Shown one piece after another: positions 10,356 to 25,300 of a stretch of 64,000 nucleotides of DNA (positions are counted from its first letter, which is position 1; each line of letters begins with the position of its first letter). The translations under genes were made by a program, and so were the position numbers. The stretch covers positions 496,556 through 560,555 of the forward strand of contig CALYLW010000177.1 in the NCBI GenBank assembly GCA_944989445.1, written 5' to 3'. The notes below the pieces were generated by a model. It did no database searches, had not been told where the DNA came from, and saw only the letters and a list, made by a program, of their open reading frames with translations. Source of the stretch: Ampullaceana balthica (Eukaryota > Mollusca > Gastropoda > Lymnaeidae).

Positions 10356-13300
10356 GTAATATATTATTTTAAAAACTTAAGAGTACTCAGAAATATTATA
10401 CAAAACGTTTGTATATAAATAGAAAGATAACGATCTATTATGTCTTCTTTAAGGCTTGGATCGGATCATAAAGTAAATAAATTTATAATATTTTACATGC
10501 TTATATTTAAGTCACAATCCGTCAAATCTTGTAACGTAAAATTAAACCACTTTTGCTGGTTCTAGAGATCTCAAAATTTTACCTCAGATAGATCTTGGAT
10601 GATAATACATTGTATCAAAATTCCAGATCTATCGAACGTACCGTAATTAAATTAATGTATTTTTTAGTTTATCTCTTTTTATGTTCGTGTTTTTATCACT
10701 CGCATCAAAATGAACCACACCTCAATTCGCCCTAGAGGGATACAAGTAATTTAAATGTGTTTACGTCAGAGGTGTATTGTGGGAAAGAATTTTTATTATA
10801 AGTTTAAAACTACCGAAATTCGTGAAGCCTTCTGATCGAATAGTTGGTGTGATCGATTACCGACCAGGAGGTACGGAGTTCAATTTTCAGGTGGGGAAAC
10901 TGTTTTTTTTAATACATTAATTAGAAAATTATTCATCTATCTTTTAACCACTATCACATTTAAGTTGACAATGAAGTTTAACTAATTAAATTGAATTGTT
11001 AAGGTCGAAAATTCGAATAAAAAAATTTTGATACTAAAAAGTAGAAAATAAAATAATTTTAAAAAATCTTTTTTTTTAAAGGACACGCTTTTATTTACAT
11101 ATAGAAAGTGCACTAAAAAGAAGAAGATAAAAATTTTCTATGATAATAGGTGAAATACGTGAACCTATCCACTGCACATAAAAGCGTGGGGTGCTCATCA
11201 AAACTCTCTATCATGTACAAGGCTGTGAAACATTAATACAAATTTGTATGAATATTAATAACATTAAAAGTTTCACAACTTTGATCATATACATGCTATT
11301 ATCATATTAATTAGAAATATTTATCTATATGCAAAAGAATAGTTGCAAAGAGCAATGAGTTGTGATGGGTGCCCCACGCTTTTATGTGCAGTGCATAGGT
11401 TCACGGATTTCACCTATAATCATAGAAAAATTTCTATCTGTACTAATAAAAGCCAATGCCCTCACTGGTTCACTCACTGACTGAATCATCACAAATTCTC
11501 CAACTTCCCGTTTCGCATGAAACTTTGAGAAGTTGTTGAGTATCCTCTCTCGCAACGATAATTGGAGTAAAAGAATTTTAAAATTCACACTCATTAGAAC
11601 AAGGGACCCAAAAACGTTTTTTTTACTTATATGGACTATATAAAATATGAAACTCACTAATTCTCCTATTTCCCGCGCAGGCCAAAATGTAGTTCTTTCC
11701 TTATATGAGCTATATACAAACTGAAAATCACTAATTCTCCATTTCTTCTGTAGGTAGAAGCATGAAACTTTGGGTAGTTGTTATGCAAATTACACAAATT
11801 ACGGTTACAGTTGTTTCATTTCTTACAGAAATTTATTGTAAATATAAGTGAAATTATTAGAAGATCAAGGTTAGAATTGTAATACATAACTTTTTGCTTT
11901 GAAAAAATACATTGAAAGAAAGTGACCCAAGGAAAATAATTTACTTTATTAAACATTGGCATAGTTATAAAGATAAGTGCATATTAGATGAGGAAATAGA
12001 GTAATAACTTTGGGTAGTTGTTACATACACTTCCGCGAAGGTAACAGGCTAAAACAATATTTAAAATATCACTTACTGGGGGTCGGGGGCCCAAATGTAG
12101 GGTTTTTTTTTGCTTATTTTAAAAATTGACTCATCACTAATCCTCCGATTTCCCGTGAAGGTAGAAGCATGAAACTTGGAAAGTTGTTAATTAGCCTCTC
12201 GCAATGATAATTGGCTTAAAAGATTTTTGAAATTCACACTCATGGGGGCCGGGGGCCCAAAAACGTTTTTTTTATTCCTTATATGGGCTATATGAAAATT
12301 AAAACTCACTAATTCTCCTATTGCCCGAGTAGGTAGGAAAAAAAAATAATTGGTAAGTTGTTAAGTACCCTTCCACAATGGTAACAGGCAAAAAAAGTTA
12401 AATTATCACATACTGGGGGCGGGGGGCCCAAATATAGTTTTTTTTCTTATATGAGCTATATAAAAACTGAAAATCACTAATTCTCCTATTTTCCGTGTAG
12501 GTAGAAGCATGCAACTTTCGGTAGTTGTTAAGTAACATTTCGCTCGCAATGGTAACAGGTAATATATATATATATAAATTATCACTTACTGGGGGCCGGG
12601 GGGCCAAATATAGGTGTTTTTTTTCTTTTTAAAAAGAATGACTCATTAATTCTCCAACTTCCCGTGTAGGTAGGAGCATGAAACTTTGGGAAGTTGTTGA
12701 GTACACTTCCGCAATGGTAACAGGCGAAAATGAATTTTGAAATTCACACTGATTGGGTTCAAGTTCAGGGGCCTAAAAACGTGTATCCCCCTTATATAGG
12801 CTATAAAGAAATTAAAAATCAATCATTCTCCTATTACCCTAGAAGGTAGAAGCATGAAACTTTGGGTAGTTGTTAAGCAACATTCCGCGATGGTAAAAGG
12901 TAAAAAATTATATAAATTATCACTTACAGGGGGCCGTGAGCCCAGATGTAGTTTTTTTCTTGTATTTAAAACTTACTCATCACTAATTCTCCAACTTCCC
13001 ATGAAGGTAGAAGCATGAAACTTTTGGAACTAGCTGAGTACACTTTTATTACGATAATTGGTGAAAAGAATTTTAAAATATTCACTCATGGGTGGCCGGG
13101 GGCCCAAACCCGTTCTTTTCCTGATATCGGCTATATAAAACTGAATCAACACTAATTCCTCATCTTCCCGTGTAGGTAGAAGCATGAAACTTTGAAAAGT
13201 TGTTGACATTAGTTAAATCATTAAACCTTGAAACACTAGAGGATAGAAGAACCAAGAACAAAGTAGTAATCATACATAAAGCAATTAATTCTAATTTAGA

Positions 13301-16300
13301 AATACAACACAAAGATAACTTAATACAACCCTCAGATAGACATAAGGATAAAAACACCTTTCTTATTCCGTATGCAAGAACAAACACATACAAGTTTTCC
13401 TTCTTCCAGTCCGGAATTCGGGCGTGGAATGGGTTGCCTGAAGAATCCAGGAAAACCAACACTTTATCAACATTTAAATCTCTAATAAAAATGCAGGACT
13501 AAACACAAACCATAGATAAGCGTATGACGCAATAATCTTCTGTATAGAAGGAGCGTCTGTAAACAGATAAGATAAGATAAGATAAGATAAGACTACCGTC
13601 CCGCAATGGTAACAGTCCAAAAAAATATAAAATTATCACCAACTAGGGGGCCAGGCGCCCAAATATAGTGTTGGTTTTTTTAATGAGCTATTTAAAAGAG
13701 ACTCATCATTAAATCTCCAATTTCCCGTGTAGGTAGGAGCATAAAACTTTGGGAAATTGTTGAGTACCCTCCCAAAATGGTAACTGGCGAAAAAATATTT
13801 AAATTATCACTCACTAGGGGGCGGGGACCTGAAAGGTTTTTTTTCTTATATAAAACTATGTCATCACTAATTCTCCAACTTACCGTGTAAGTGAACTTGA
13901 ACTTGAACTATCCCTTAACCCGTTGTTGGGTCGTTGGGGCACCATCGTGAACTGCACACTAACACACGCCATTTGTCACGGTCCTGTGCTGCCCTTTGAG
14001 AGTCGCTGAATGACAGGCCGGTCCACTCTTTGATATTGTCCTCCCATCTCTTCTTTTGTCTGCCTCTTTTCCTTCCTCCCTGGACTGTGCCTTGTAATAT
14101 GGTTTTTGCGAGACCTCCAGTTCTTGTCACGTGTCCGTACCATCGTAATTTCCTCTTCTTAATTGATGTGAGTAGGTCCTCGTAGGGGCCAATGACAGTA
14201 CTTATTTTGTTGCGGACCGCTTCATTTGTGATGTGCGCTGTGTAGGAGATGTTCAATATCTTTCTGAAACATCTCATCTCTAGCGCATTGATTCTTCTTT
14301 GGAGGTCTGCAGTGAGCGTCCAAGCCTCACAACCGTACAAAAAGACCGACATCGCTAGAGAGCGCATTAGCCGGATCTTTGATTTCAGGGAGAGCTTCTT
14401 ACTTTGCCAGATGTGCTTTAATTTGCTCAATGCTGCCATTGTTTGGGCTACTCTGGCAAGAATTTCTGGCTTTGAGCCTTCGTCGGATATTATGGCCCCT
14501 AGATACTTGAAGGTGGAGACTTCTTCGAGCTTTTGCCCGTTTATCCGAATCTCGCTTGTGAATTTACTATTAGCCATGACCTTGGTCTTTTCTGCGTTGA
14601 TTTCCATGCCATACGCCTTTGCTGTTTTCTCTAGCTTTGCGAGGAATTCTTTTAGTTCGTCCTCGCTACCAGCGAGGACGAACCGTGTAAGTAGAAGCAT
14701 GAAACTTTGGGAAGTTGTTGATTAAACCTTGAAACACTATAGGAAAACATAAAAAGAGCAAAGTAGTAATAATACATAAAGCAATTAATTTTTTAACTTG
14801 GTTATTCAACACAAAAGATAACTTAATACAACCCCCAGATATACTTAGGTATAAAAAACACTATTCTTTTTCCGTATGCAAGAACAAACACCATCAAATT
14901 CTCGTTCTTTCCGTCTGGATTTTATCTGAATTATCAATGACGCATGTTTGTTTTGTTTGTTTTTTTTAATAAAAAGTATATGAATATGACATCGTAAAAA
15001 AGCTGTACAAATTATTCTTAAAACATGAATTGGCCCGACATTTTATAGCTGCTAACAAAAATTAAAAACATCAATAAAACATTATTTGACTTTATAGATT
15101 GGCAGACAAATTCATTGTTGACATATGAGTTTAAAAATGTTACCATCAATCTATTATGCAAATTACACAAATTACGGTTACAGTTGTTTCATTACTTACA
15201 GAAATTTATTGTAAATATAAGTGAACTTATTAGAAGATCAAGGTTAGAATTGTAATACATAACTTTTTGCTTTGAAAAAATACATTAAAAGAAAGTGACC
15301 CAAGGAAAATAATTTACTTTATTAAACATTGGCATAGTTATAAAGATAAGTGCATATTAGATGAGGAAATAGAGTAATAACTTTCATTTAACTTTATTTT
15401 TTTAATATTTCCCGAATAATTTGAAAAAATTCTTAAACATTTATTTGCATAAAATGTTCATATGTCTAATTAAAATCTATAAGAACCAAGCGCAATATTA
15501 AACACAGACTCCTATCTACATTTACTTATTGGGTCTCCAGATTTGTGTAATTAATATGTCTTTAAAATCATCATCTTTTTTTAATATAAATTTACAGATA
15601 CAAATTGTCCCAACGTCCAACAATCAGGCAACTATTCATATGGTCGTGAGTGTGAGAAGGGCTGTAACTGTGCCGTACCAGGTGAAAAGTGTTTTGTTAG
15701 TACAGGAAATTGTCCATCTGGATGTAAGGCTGGATATTACGGAGAGGGCTGTAACACTGGTAAGTGATAACTCTGGTCAGTCGAAACGCTGGTAAGTTGT
15801 AATTTCTGGAAATTGAAATTATTTTCGAGGCAATCAAATGTTTTGCTTATGTTTTATATTTTACTAACTAAATAACAATTTTATTATCCCCAGCTTGTCA
15901 ACCAACGTTCTATGGTACTGACTGTATTAAGAGATGCAATGATAGCTGCAAAGAGAATCTGTGTGATAAAGTTAGTGGCTATTGCATTAACTGCTTAGAA
16001 ACAGGGAAACAGCCACCTCTGTGTGTTAATGGTAAATAATGGATTGTACATTAAATGAGCAATGTTAAAACAACACACGTAATAAAAGAAATATCGTATC
16101 GTAACTCATTCAAACATTTTAGATAATGCTAATAAACTTTCCATTTAAAGCATTTTAATCTCATCAATATATTATCTAGTTTCAATATCCTCCTAAAATA
16201 TTATATCATACCATCCAGTTTTTTCTCATTTTGCTTTTGTTTTGCTATATCAATAAACATCTATCTATCTATATATATATAATTCTCTTCGTGGTCGGAC

Positions 16301-19300
16301 CCTGCGAGGCAACAAGATGCTAAATGTGCAACAGAGCGTGACGAATGACCCTCCCTCGGGTCAACTAAACACTGTTGGCAAGCGTGGTGGGATGAAATTT
16401 ATTTTTAAAAAGGGGGGTGGGAGTGGGTGGTAACAATGCACTTGCGTTCACTTGCATTGTCCCTTCACAGTAAATGTGAAATTCGTAGTGTACTGGTTAT
16501 CACGTCCGCCTCATACGTCGATGGTCCTGGGTTCAAACGCCCCAGCGAAAACATTGGGGTTTTTTTAATTTTTAAAAATGTCTGTTTGTGCCCGTTCTTT
16601 TACCCCTTTATTGCCAACACTAGCTGATTTAGTTACGGGTGAAGACTACCTGAAAGACACAGTTGTCAAAATGGGATGGGTTTGGGCAAACGACTGTGAT
16701 TGAATGAAAAGAAGGAATTCTGGAGAGACCCGCGGTGTAGCATACGCCGCAGACTTGCTCATAATAGACAGTGCAAAGAACGGATGGAGGGTGAGAGTAC
16801 AGACACAAAAAGCAGCACAAAGTAAGTAAAAAATAGCGAGTAAGCATGGAGACAAGCACACTGAGGTTGTTGTTACCCGCCTTCCATTTAATACGACCAT
16901 CCCTTAAACATAAACTGTGATTGGCCGACCCTAGCGAGGGTTAGTCATGTTTAGGGTTGTTAATTGCGTGTTGTTTTCTGTTGTTTTTTAAAACCGATTA
17001 TCGATTATGTAAATCTGATTTTAAACCGATTATCGTTTTATATCTGACTTCATAGAAGTTAGGGGTGTACCGAATTTCTCCTGCAAATGTCTCAAAACCA
17101 AAAATGAGTTGGCAGTCGTCCCCCCCCCCAACCGACGTTCACTCGCGTTGTTTTGATTTCTTCGTGCTGTAGTTTGTGTCCGTTCTTTCTCAACTTATTC
17201 TTTGCATTCTCCATGAGCAAGTCTGCGGCGTATGCTACGCCGTGGGGCGTCTAGTATATATATAATTCTCTACGTCGCCCAACCATACGGGACACCACGC
17301 TTGCACCTAAACGAGCATGTGCAAGTAAGCATAACGAATGATCCTCACTGGGGTCAAATAATCACACTTAACGGTTGGCAAGTGAAGGTAGTGGAGGGGT
17401 GGGGCATGTCTTTAGACCAGCAACATTTTTTACATTCACTTTCGTTGTTCCTCCACAGTGTATTGGTTATTACATCCGCCTGACATGCGGAAAGTTTTAG
17501 GTTCAAGCCCAAGCGCAACATTTTGTTGTTGTTTTTTAGGTCTTTTCCCCCCTTTCTTAGTGAACATAAACACAGCTTCGCATGTCACGGAAAAAAGCTT
17601 CGTTCAAATTTATAACAATTACTTCACCAGGTAACAGTCTGTTTCTATTGGTCGCATATTTCTGGGAAAAGTTCATGGACGAAGTTGTTGCTCTCCAACT
17701 TGGCTTCATGGCTGTAATATTTGTTTATAAACATTTGGATAACATCGGCGACGAGCTCGAGCTCTTCGTTGTTCTCGGTGACGGTAACGTAGTCATACAC
17801 TCTCAACAATACGCTCAGTACATGAATAATTCAGGAGTATATGGTGACAAAGCAGATATTGTGGCGATGTCCGAAATACTTCCCAAAAATGTTTCGGTGG
17901 TCCCCCAACGTTCACTCGCGTTGTTCACATTTGTTCGTGCTACTGTTTGTGTCCGTACTCCCCCTCCCATTTTTTCTTTGTACTATCTATGAGCAAGTCT
18001 GCGGCGTATGCCAGACCGCGGGGCGTCTAGTTTGATTATAAAAGATATGTAAGTCCTCGAAATAGATTTTTTCTTAACAATATATCTTTGAATATATATG
18101 GTCAAACAAGTTAAATGACGCATTTCATGAATACTTTTATTTACTCATTTTGCTAAATTTAATTTCTTGCTCTTTTATTTTGTCAGTGATTCTCAAAAAA
18201 AAATTCAGATTACCCTTTCATGGAATATAATTAATCCATAGCGCATTCTCTCTTACATTCTCAAAATAATAGTCTGAGATACTATACATACCTTTACATA
18301 CCCTGTTTACATGTTATCCATCTACTTATCTCAGTGTTGTCCAACCGAAAATCGTTCACGGCACACTAAACTGGTAAAAAATTTGCGCGGCACACCTCAC
18401 AAAAAAAACAAGAAATCAGTTTTTATTCAAAAAGATGTTTCATAATTAATGATATATTTCAGCGTTTTCTTTGGAGCAGATGAGCTCAAAACGCGGCTCA
18501 TTGCTGGATAAGCAAACTCTCATTCCTCTGTCTATCATCTGCAGTCTTTCACGTTTTTTGGATTTGATTTCTGTCAGGGCAGAAAAACCAAGTTCGCAGA
18601 GATATGAAGATCCAAAAGGTAGTAATAATTCGATTGCACGTTTAGCCAGTTGAGGGAATTCATGTCGGAGGGCCATCCAGAAAGCTGTGAGCTCTTTTTC
18701 TGCAAACTCATTTTTATGGATGATATCGTTTCTGATGTCGATCAAATTTTCTTGTTCAATCATCGACAGAACAGAAATATCTTGAACGACGAATGGGTTC
18801 AAAACCCACTCATATTGCTGCGTTTCGAGCGATGGGAAGTACTTCAAAAAAAGATGCTTGAAGATTTTGGAATGTTTTGTGGATCTCAGCTGATAGTTGA
18901 TCCTTGATCGATGACGCATTGACGCCTGGCAGGAAGTCAAATTTTTTGTTCTCAGCATTTTTAATCCAGACATCTAGTTTTTCTTTGAAAGCTTGTAGCT
19001 TGTAGCTAGTTGTAATGATGTTCTCTTTCGCTCCTTGTAGACTCAAATTGAGGTTGTTCAATTTTTCAAATAAATCTGTTCAGGAAAGTAACTTTAAGCC
19101 ACCAGATGTTATCTTCAATAAATTTGAATTCTTCGCTTTCAACCTCAAGGAATGACAAAATTTCTGTTCACAAAAATACGACGCGAGCAAGAAACTTTGC
19201 CCTTAGAAAGCCATCTGACGTCGGTGTGGTACAACAAGCACTTATAATCCGATTCCATCGCCTCGCACAATGATGCAAATAATCTTGAACGAAGAGGGCT

Positions 19301-22300
19301 AGACTTGATGTAATTCACAATTCTGATGACCTGGTTCATAGTAACGCCAAGCGATTCTGGTAATGATTTTGATACCAAAACCTCGCGATGAATCATGCAG
19401 TGCACAATTTTGACATGTTCATTAAGACTGCACACGTGAGCCACGAATCCATTCCTTAGACCTTGCATTGATGGTGCTCCGTCAGTACATACGCTCACAC
19501 AGTTCTTCCACCGTAATCCTCGCGAAGAAACATTTTTGTTAACAAGCTCAAAAATGTCTGACTCCTGTCGTGGTTTCTTTCAAATCATCGCTAAACAGGA
19601 AATGGTTCTGAATACATTGATCATTCGCAAATCTGACGTATGCGAGCAGTTGCGCCTTTCCGCTGATGTCAGTACTTTCATCGATTTGCAATGCCCAGAG
19701 CTTTTGGGTGTCGTCGGCTTCCGCAAAATGCTCTTTAATTTGATTGTCCAAATCTGTCGAAATGTCAGCAATCCGACGTCCCATCGTCTGGTGAGACAGT
19801 GGAATCTTATTTATTTTTTCAACAGCGCCGGGTCCCAACTCCATAGTCTCAACTGCGATTCGTAAAGACGGCAATATGATTGTCTCAGCGTCCAAATGAG
19901 ATTTCTTTTGTTTGACCAAAAGATTCGCAATTTTATAGCTTGCTAACTGAGCTTTTACAAAGGAATTGAGGAAAATTTCTTCATTATTTTTTATTTGCTG
20001 CTCTAAGTTGGACCGAATGGATGCGAAATAACTTTTCGGCTTGTCTTTCAATCCTGGATGATTTGAGTTCAGATGCCGCTTCAGTTTACTGGGGTTCATG
20101 GACTCGTTGGACAATGCCATGTTACAATTAAGACAAAATGAAGAGAAGGATCATTAGCACATTGTATGAAACCATACTCAAGATATTCCTCGTGATATTT
20201 CCGTTTGGTAACATTCTTCTTGGATTTCGCAGCTCTCTCTCCATTTTGATGCTCGCTGGAACCCTTCTGGCTTCTCTTCAAAAAATTATCCATAGCCGTC
20301 TGTAATTAAAAGTTTTTAAAAAAGTGGAGAGCAGGAAAGGGTTTTTATTTACTTACAACAGATATTTATTCCCAATGGAGGAGAGAAATTGTGTAGCTTT
20401 CCAGAGATTCTCACAACCAGAACAATACAAACATGAAACGTTTTTATTCAATTCTTTTTCGGTTAACCCTACCGGCCCTGAAGCCCCCAGCCTAACTCTC
20501 CCCTATACCTGGGTTCCCTGGCATTAAAGAGAAAAAACAAACATACTGTAAAAAAAGTTTACTTACATGCAAAGTAGTGTTTGGAATGGAATACAGCTTT
20601 GAAAAATTGTAGAAAATATGTTGTTTTTTTATTTAGTGCCAAATTTTTACCTTTATGCGCTTATCCAATTAGCAGAAAAAATATTTTTTAACAACACATG
20701 GATTGTCTGTATAAGAAATTCTAGGATTTCGCTTGTTGTATCTGGAATGGTTTTCTACACACGCTACACATGCCATACACACAACACAAAACTTGAAGGT
20801 TCGAAAAGCCTAGCAATTTATGGTATTTTTAAATCCCTTATATTAACTTCGCGGCCGTCTCATCATCTCATCATCTCATCATCTCATGGGCTGGGCGGGC
20901 GGAAAAAGAAAAGTTGAAAATGACCCACTTCCAGTGATCCGATCAAGCTAAAATTTGGCACACGGACCCGACTCACCTAACAATGCACTGTATTAAAATT
21001 TCAGATCGATCGATCGTACCGTAATTACATTAATGCATTTTTAGTTTATCCTTATATGAGGTATGTAATTCAAATTCACTGTTTGTTATTGTTTTTTTTT
21101 CCACGTGAAAAATTGAGTAGACGCGTTGAGGCGGCCCATCGAAGCTTCGCGGCGCTTTTGTTTACATTTTACGTGTCACGCTGAGCTCGGTCAAGCGAAT
21201 CGGTGACCAGACTTTTCCCCTCTCACCCTCCCCCCCCCCGGGGTTATGAAGCAAACTTGAGTTAAGACAGATTCAGTCTGTAAATGTTTGAAAATAATCA
21301 ATACTGTTAGTTATGTCTCATATATAAGGGATTTATAGTCAAAAACTTTGTTTTTACGGGTTTGTTTTATTGAAATCTTTCGCGGCACACTAAAATTTTC
21401 TCGCGGCACTAGTCTAGTGTGCCGCGGCACACCGTTTGGACAACACTGACTTATCTATAAGCCTCATTGCAGTCTCACCCACATTTTGTATACTATACAA
21501 AAACTTCAATATATTTTGCCTTATATCAATTTGCACAGAACATCATTAAACATCGGTAGAATGGATTCTTCATAATTTTTTTCTCAACGTTTCACATTTG
21601 AAAATAAACATTGCCACAGTAAAGCATATGATGCCCGTAGGCCCTTAAGAAAACTATGAAATGAATATTAAAGTAAAATTATCACTTTTTTTTATATATT
21701 AAAATTTATTTTTGCTTGAGGAACAATAAGTAACAAAGATAATTGAAAATTTGTACATTTAACAATGACCACAAAATTAATGTAAGATAGCCGATTTTTC
21801 CCTCTCACAAATTTGATATTGAGTTCAAAAAAAATAAATCATATCAATGTATTTATAATTATATATATTAAATAAATAAACTGGAAAACGACTAAAGAGT
21901 GGTATAATGCTTTTCAACAACATACAATGATAATTTAATACTTACACAAAGTTGTGAATAAAATCATAAGATAATGAAGAAAGATTTAAGTCAATATTTA
22001 AATATTGATAAATAAAACGATGGTAAAATAAAGTAATTTAATCAAATCCATTCAAATATGTCAAATGAAGTTTTATATTCCTATAACAATTTTTTACATT
22101 TTAAATTACATGTACTTGCTTGGAATTCAATAAATTAAGTTATCTACACATTTTGCATCGATAATTATTATTTGATAAGTCTCTATCCATTCATAGAAAA
22201 AACATTTAAACGCAGAAAATGGGGATAAAAAGGTATGAAGAAGTGAAGGGCAGGCTATTTAGTATTCAAAATAAAATTCACGAAAATTCTAGCAAGGTTC

Positions 22301-25300
22301 AAACTCTTTCTTTTCATTTATTTACTATTTCTTAAAACGAATATTTGATCATACATGTGTTCAAATGATGATGAGAGAACTTCGTGTCAGTGATCAGGGT
22401 ATATAAAAAAACCCTGGTTTAATACATTAAGTAATTTGAAAATAGTATTGAACTTACAAAATAGGTGTGCGCTTCCTTGATGTATATAATTTCTTTTGAC
22501 ATGTGCAATGGTGCTTTAGTTTGAATATCGCTTATGAGTATTGTTCTTTTTCCTTTATATATTTTTTTAAATATTTCATACTATTTCAGTATAGTTATTA
22601 ATGAAATCCAACTACTAAATTGTTATATGTTAAATGACTGGTTATATTTTTAACACAGTGTCTTAAATGCATTATTAGCACTGATTAGCTCATACCTTGA
22701 CAAAAGCGATTTTTATAAAACTCGCTATTCTTGCTACATATGCAGAAAAACATATAATTGATGCCCGAATGTTGCACTTGATGTGCTTGCCTCTGAAATT
22801 CAATGGAGTCAGTGTAATATTTATTACATTGTTCTGTGCTTTAACAAGCAGTTTTTGAAAACTGATGTTTTTTAAAGTCAAATTGATACTTTGTCATTTA
22901 AATTCAAATTTTATCCATCTCTGACGGGGAGTCATGGCAGTGCATGCAATCTAACTTCATATTGACTTCTATTTTTCATATGTCCAAAAAGGTAGCACGC
23001 TGGACTGTCGAACCGATGAAAAAGAGAGTCATGGGTTCGAGCCTCGGTATTGCAAGGCCCCCGGGGTATTGAGCTAGCCACACAATCCCTTGCTCGTTAG
23101 TGGTGGCTCAATGAAACTTGTGAACACTACTTCACTTGCCCCATAGCCCTTCATGATCTTAGAGGGGTTATTATTATTACTAGATGCCCCGCGGCGTAGC
23201 ATACGCTGCAGACTTGCTCATGGAGAGCGCAAAGAAAGTTGAGAAAGAACGGACACAAACTACAGCACGAAGAAATCAAAACAACGCGAGTGAACGTCAG
23301 TTTGGGGGGGGGGACTGCCAACTCATTGTTTATTTTCGAGACATTTGCAGGCGAAATTGGGTACACCCCTAACTTCTATGAAGTCAGCTGTAAAACGATA
23401 ATCGGTTTAAAATAGGAGTTACATAATCGATAATCGGTTTTGCAACCAAAAAAAAACATGCAATTAACAACCCCAAATATGAATTAACAACCCCAAATAT
23501 GAATAACCCTCGCTAGGATCGGCCAAACAAAGTTTATGTTTAAGAGATGATAGTAATAAATGGGAGGCGGGTAACAACACCTTTGCCTCGCTATTTTTAA
23601 ATCCCTTATTTAATTACTTGGTGCTGCTTTTTGTGTCTGTACTATCACCCCCCCCCCAAACCGTTTTTAGCACTGTCTATGATGAGCCAGTCTTCGGCGT
23701 ATGCTATGCAATAAAGAGATAGAAGAACGGGCACACACAAAAAAAACAAAAAAAAACAAACCAATATATTCGCCGGGGTTTGAACCCAGGACCTTCCTAG
23801 CATGAGGCGGGCGTGTTAACCAGTACACTACGAATCTCACGTTTTCTGTGAAGGAACAACGCAAGTGAAACGCAAGGGCCATTGTTGGTCACCCGTCCAC
23901 TACCTTCGCTTGTCAACCGTTAACTGTGTTTAGTTGACCCGAGCGAGGGTCATTCGTCATGCTCGGTTGCACATACTTGCAGCTTGCTTGCCTCGCATGG
24001 TCCCATGAAGAGAATTATATATATAGATTATGTCCAAAATAGCCGAATTTTATATTTTAAAAGCACTTTTTAATGATTAATGTAACTAACACTGGTTCTG
24101 TCTGTTAAAAACCCTTTGAAAATGCTGTACTTGCCATAAATACACATCTATAACATTGTAATTACCCTGTTAAATATTTAATCTACTTCAAGTCAAGTCA
24201 TACTTTGCGATTATGTTGCAGATTGTGCCAAGGGATTTTATGGAGATGACTGCGCCGATAATTGCTCCACCATGTGTAAGGACGGCGATTGTAATGTAAC
24301 CAATGGGAATTGTTTTGAATGTATGCCAGGATTTTACGATAACTTTTGTGACAAGTCTTGTCCATCCAAGTGTGAAAACTTGGTTTGTGATAGAAGCTCT
24401 GGATACTGTAAAACTTGTTCTCCTGGCTTCTATGGTAGCAACTGCACAAGCCCATGTCCCAACAACTGCCAGGAATCAGGATGTGAATTTCTAAAGGGCA
24501 ACTGTACGAGCTGCCAGAGTGGATTTCAAGGATCTCACTGTGATCAAGGCACGTGTCTTTGTTTAATACTTACTTGCCGTCGAGAAGGGGTGGCTTCTAC
24601 GGACGAGTAGGGTCTAGGGTCGCGGACCCGAAACATACAACTCCTGGCAAGCAATGTGAAGTCCGATATGTTAGGTGTTAGGTGCTAGTCACATATGATT
24701 ACAGTCGCTGTACGGTTCTTAGACAAAGTATTTAGATGCAATGTCGATGATGAAAACCAAAGTACCCGTTCAGGGTCGGGTAAAATCCGAAGCGACCGTT
24801 TCGTCCCCCTCAGTTTCACTAGCAACGCCATTGAGCGGCGCCGGTTTAGGGCCAGGAGCGCCATTACGGACTAGCAAAAGGTACCGCGAAGAATGCAGCG
24901 GACGCCAGCTCTGAGGAAAGCTTCCAGTGGGGGTTACTCCCTAGGTAGGTCATTGATGATCCCCCGCACTGCGGCGGTCCTAACCATGGAGACCCGTATG
25001 CTTTTCCGGGTTAGCGACAAAGTTGTAGCAGGTCGTAGAAGGGAATCCCCCCTTCCTTCTGAGGTCAATCTTGTGGGAGGCATCTTCGACGTTATTATGT
25101 CCTGGATTTCCAGGTGGCCGCTTCAGAAGCGACCGCTTTCGGGGGGGGGTCCCTCAGCTGTTACGTCCCTTTGGGGCCATGTGGCTGAAAGGGACATCCT
25201 GGAAAACCATTGAAGAGCATTAGACTCGGGGCTTCTAATTTTCAACATGTAGGATCATTAATACTTACTTGATTAATATATACTTAAATTAAAGCAGTAG

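Larger units (their letters stand above)
11450..13880. repeat. Imperfect satellite array, ~160-185 bp unit, in phosphatase intron 1
   Basis: The unit contains CACTAATTCTCC, then TTCCCGTGTAGGTAGAAGCATGAAACTTTGGG, then AGTTGTTAAGTA, then AATGGTAACAGG, a short A-rich piece, AAATTATCACTTACTGGGGG and a run of G/C with GGCCCAAA. Copies of ATGAAACT occur near 11517, 11762, 12168, 12508, 12669, 12853, 13014, 13182 and 13737. Interrupted by a LINE 3' end (13205-13590) and a 230-bp duplicated segment (11782-12011). No coding potential. Confidence 0.75.
18332..21448 (-). mobile_element. BED-type hAT element with perfect TSD and a MITE nested inside
   Basis: Ends CAGTGTTGTCCAACCG and, reversed at the right, CAGTGTTGTCCAAACGG, flanked by the 8-bp duplication ACTTATCT at 18324-18331 and 21449-21456. 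The transposase is on the minus strand at about 20293-18446 in several frames: BED-like start, LKRHLNSNHPGLKDKP, LQIDESTDISG, CTDGAPSMQG, DVRWLSKGKV and FGSSYLCELGFSALTEIK. There are frameshifts near 20130 and 19560 and further breaks, so it is inactive. Repeat A sits inside at 20845-21360. Confidence 0.9.

Noticed and set aside
16485..16555. tRNA-Val gene
   Set aside because: A and B boxes are recognisable, but the acceptor stem does not pair well and the stretch recurs within each Helitron copy, so it is a derived module.
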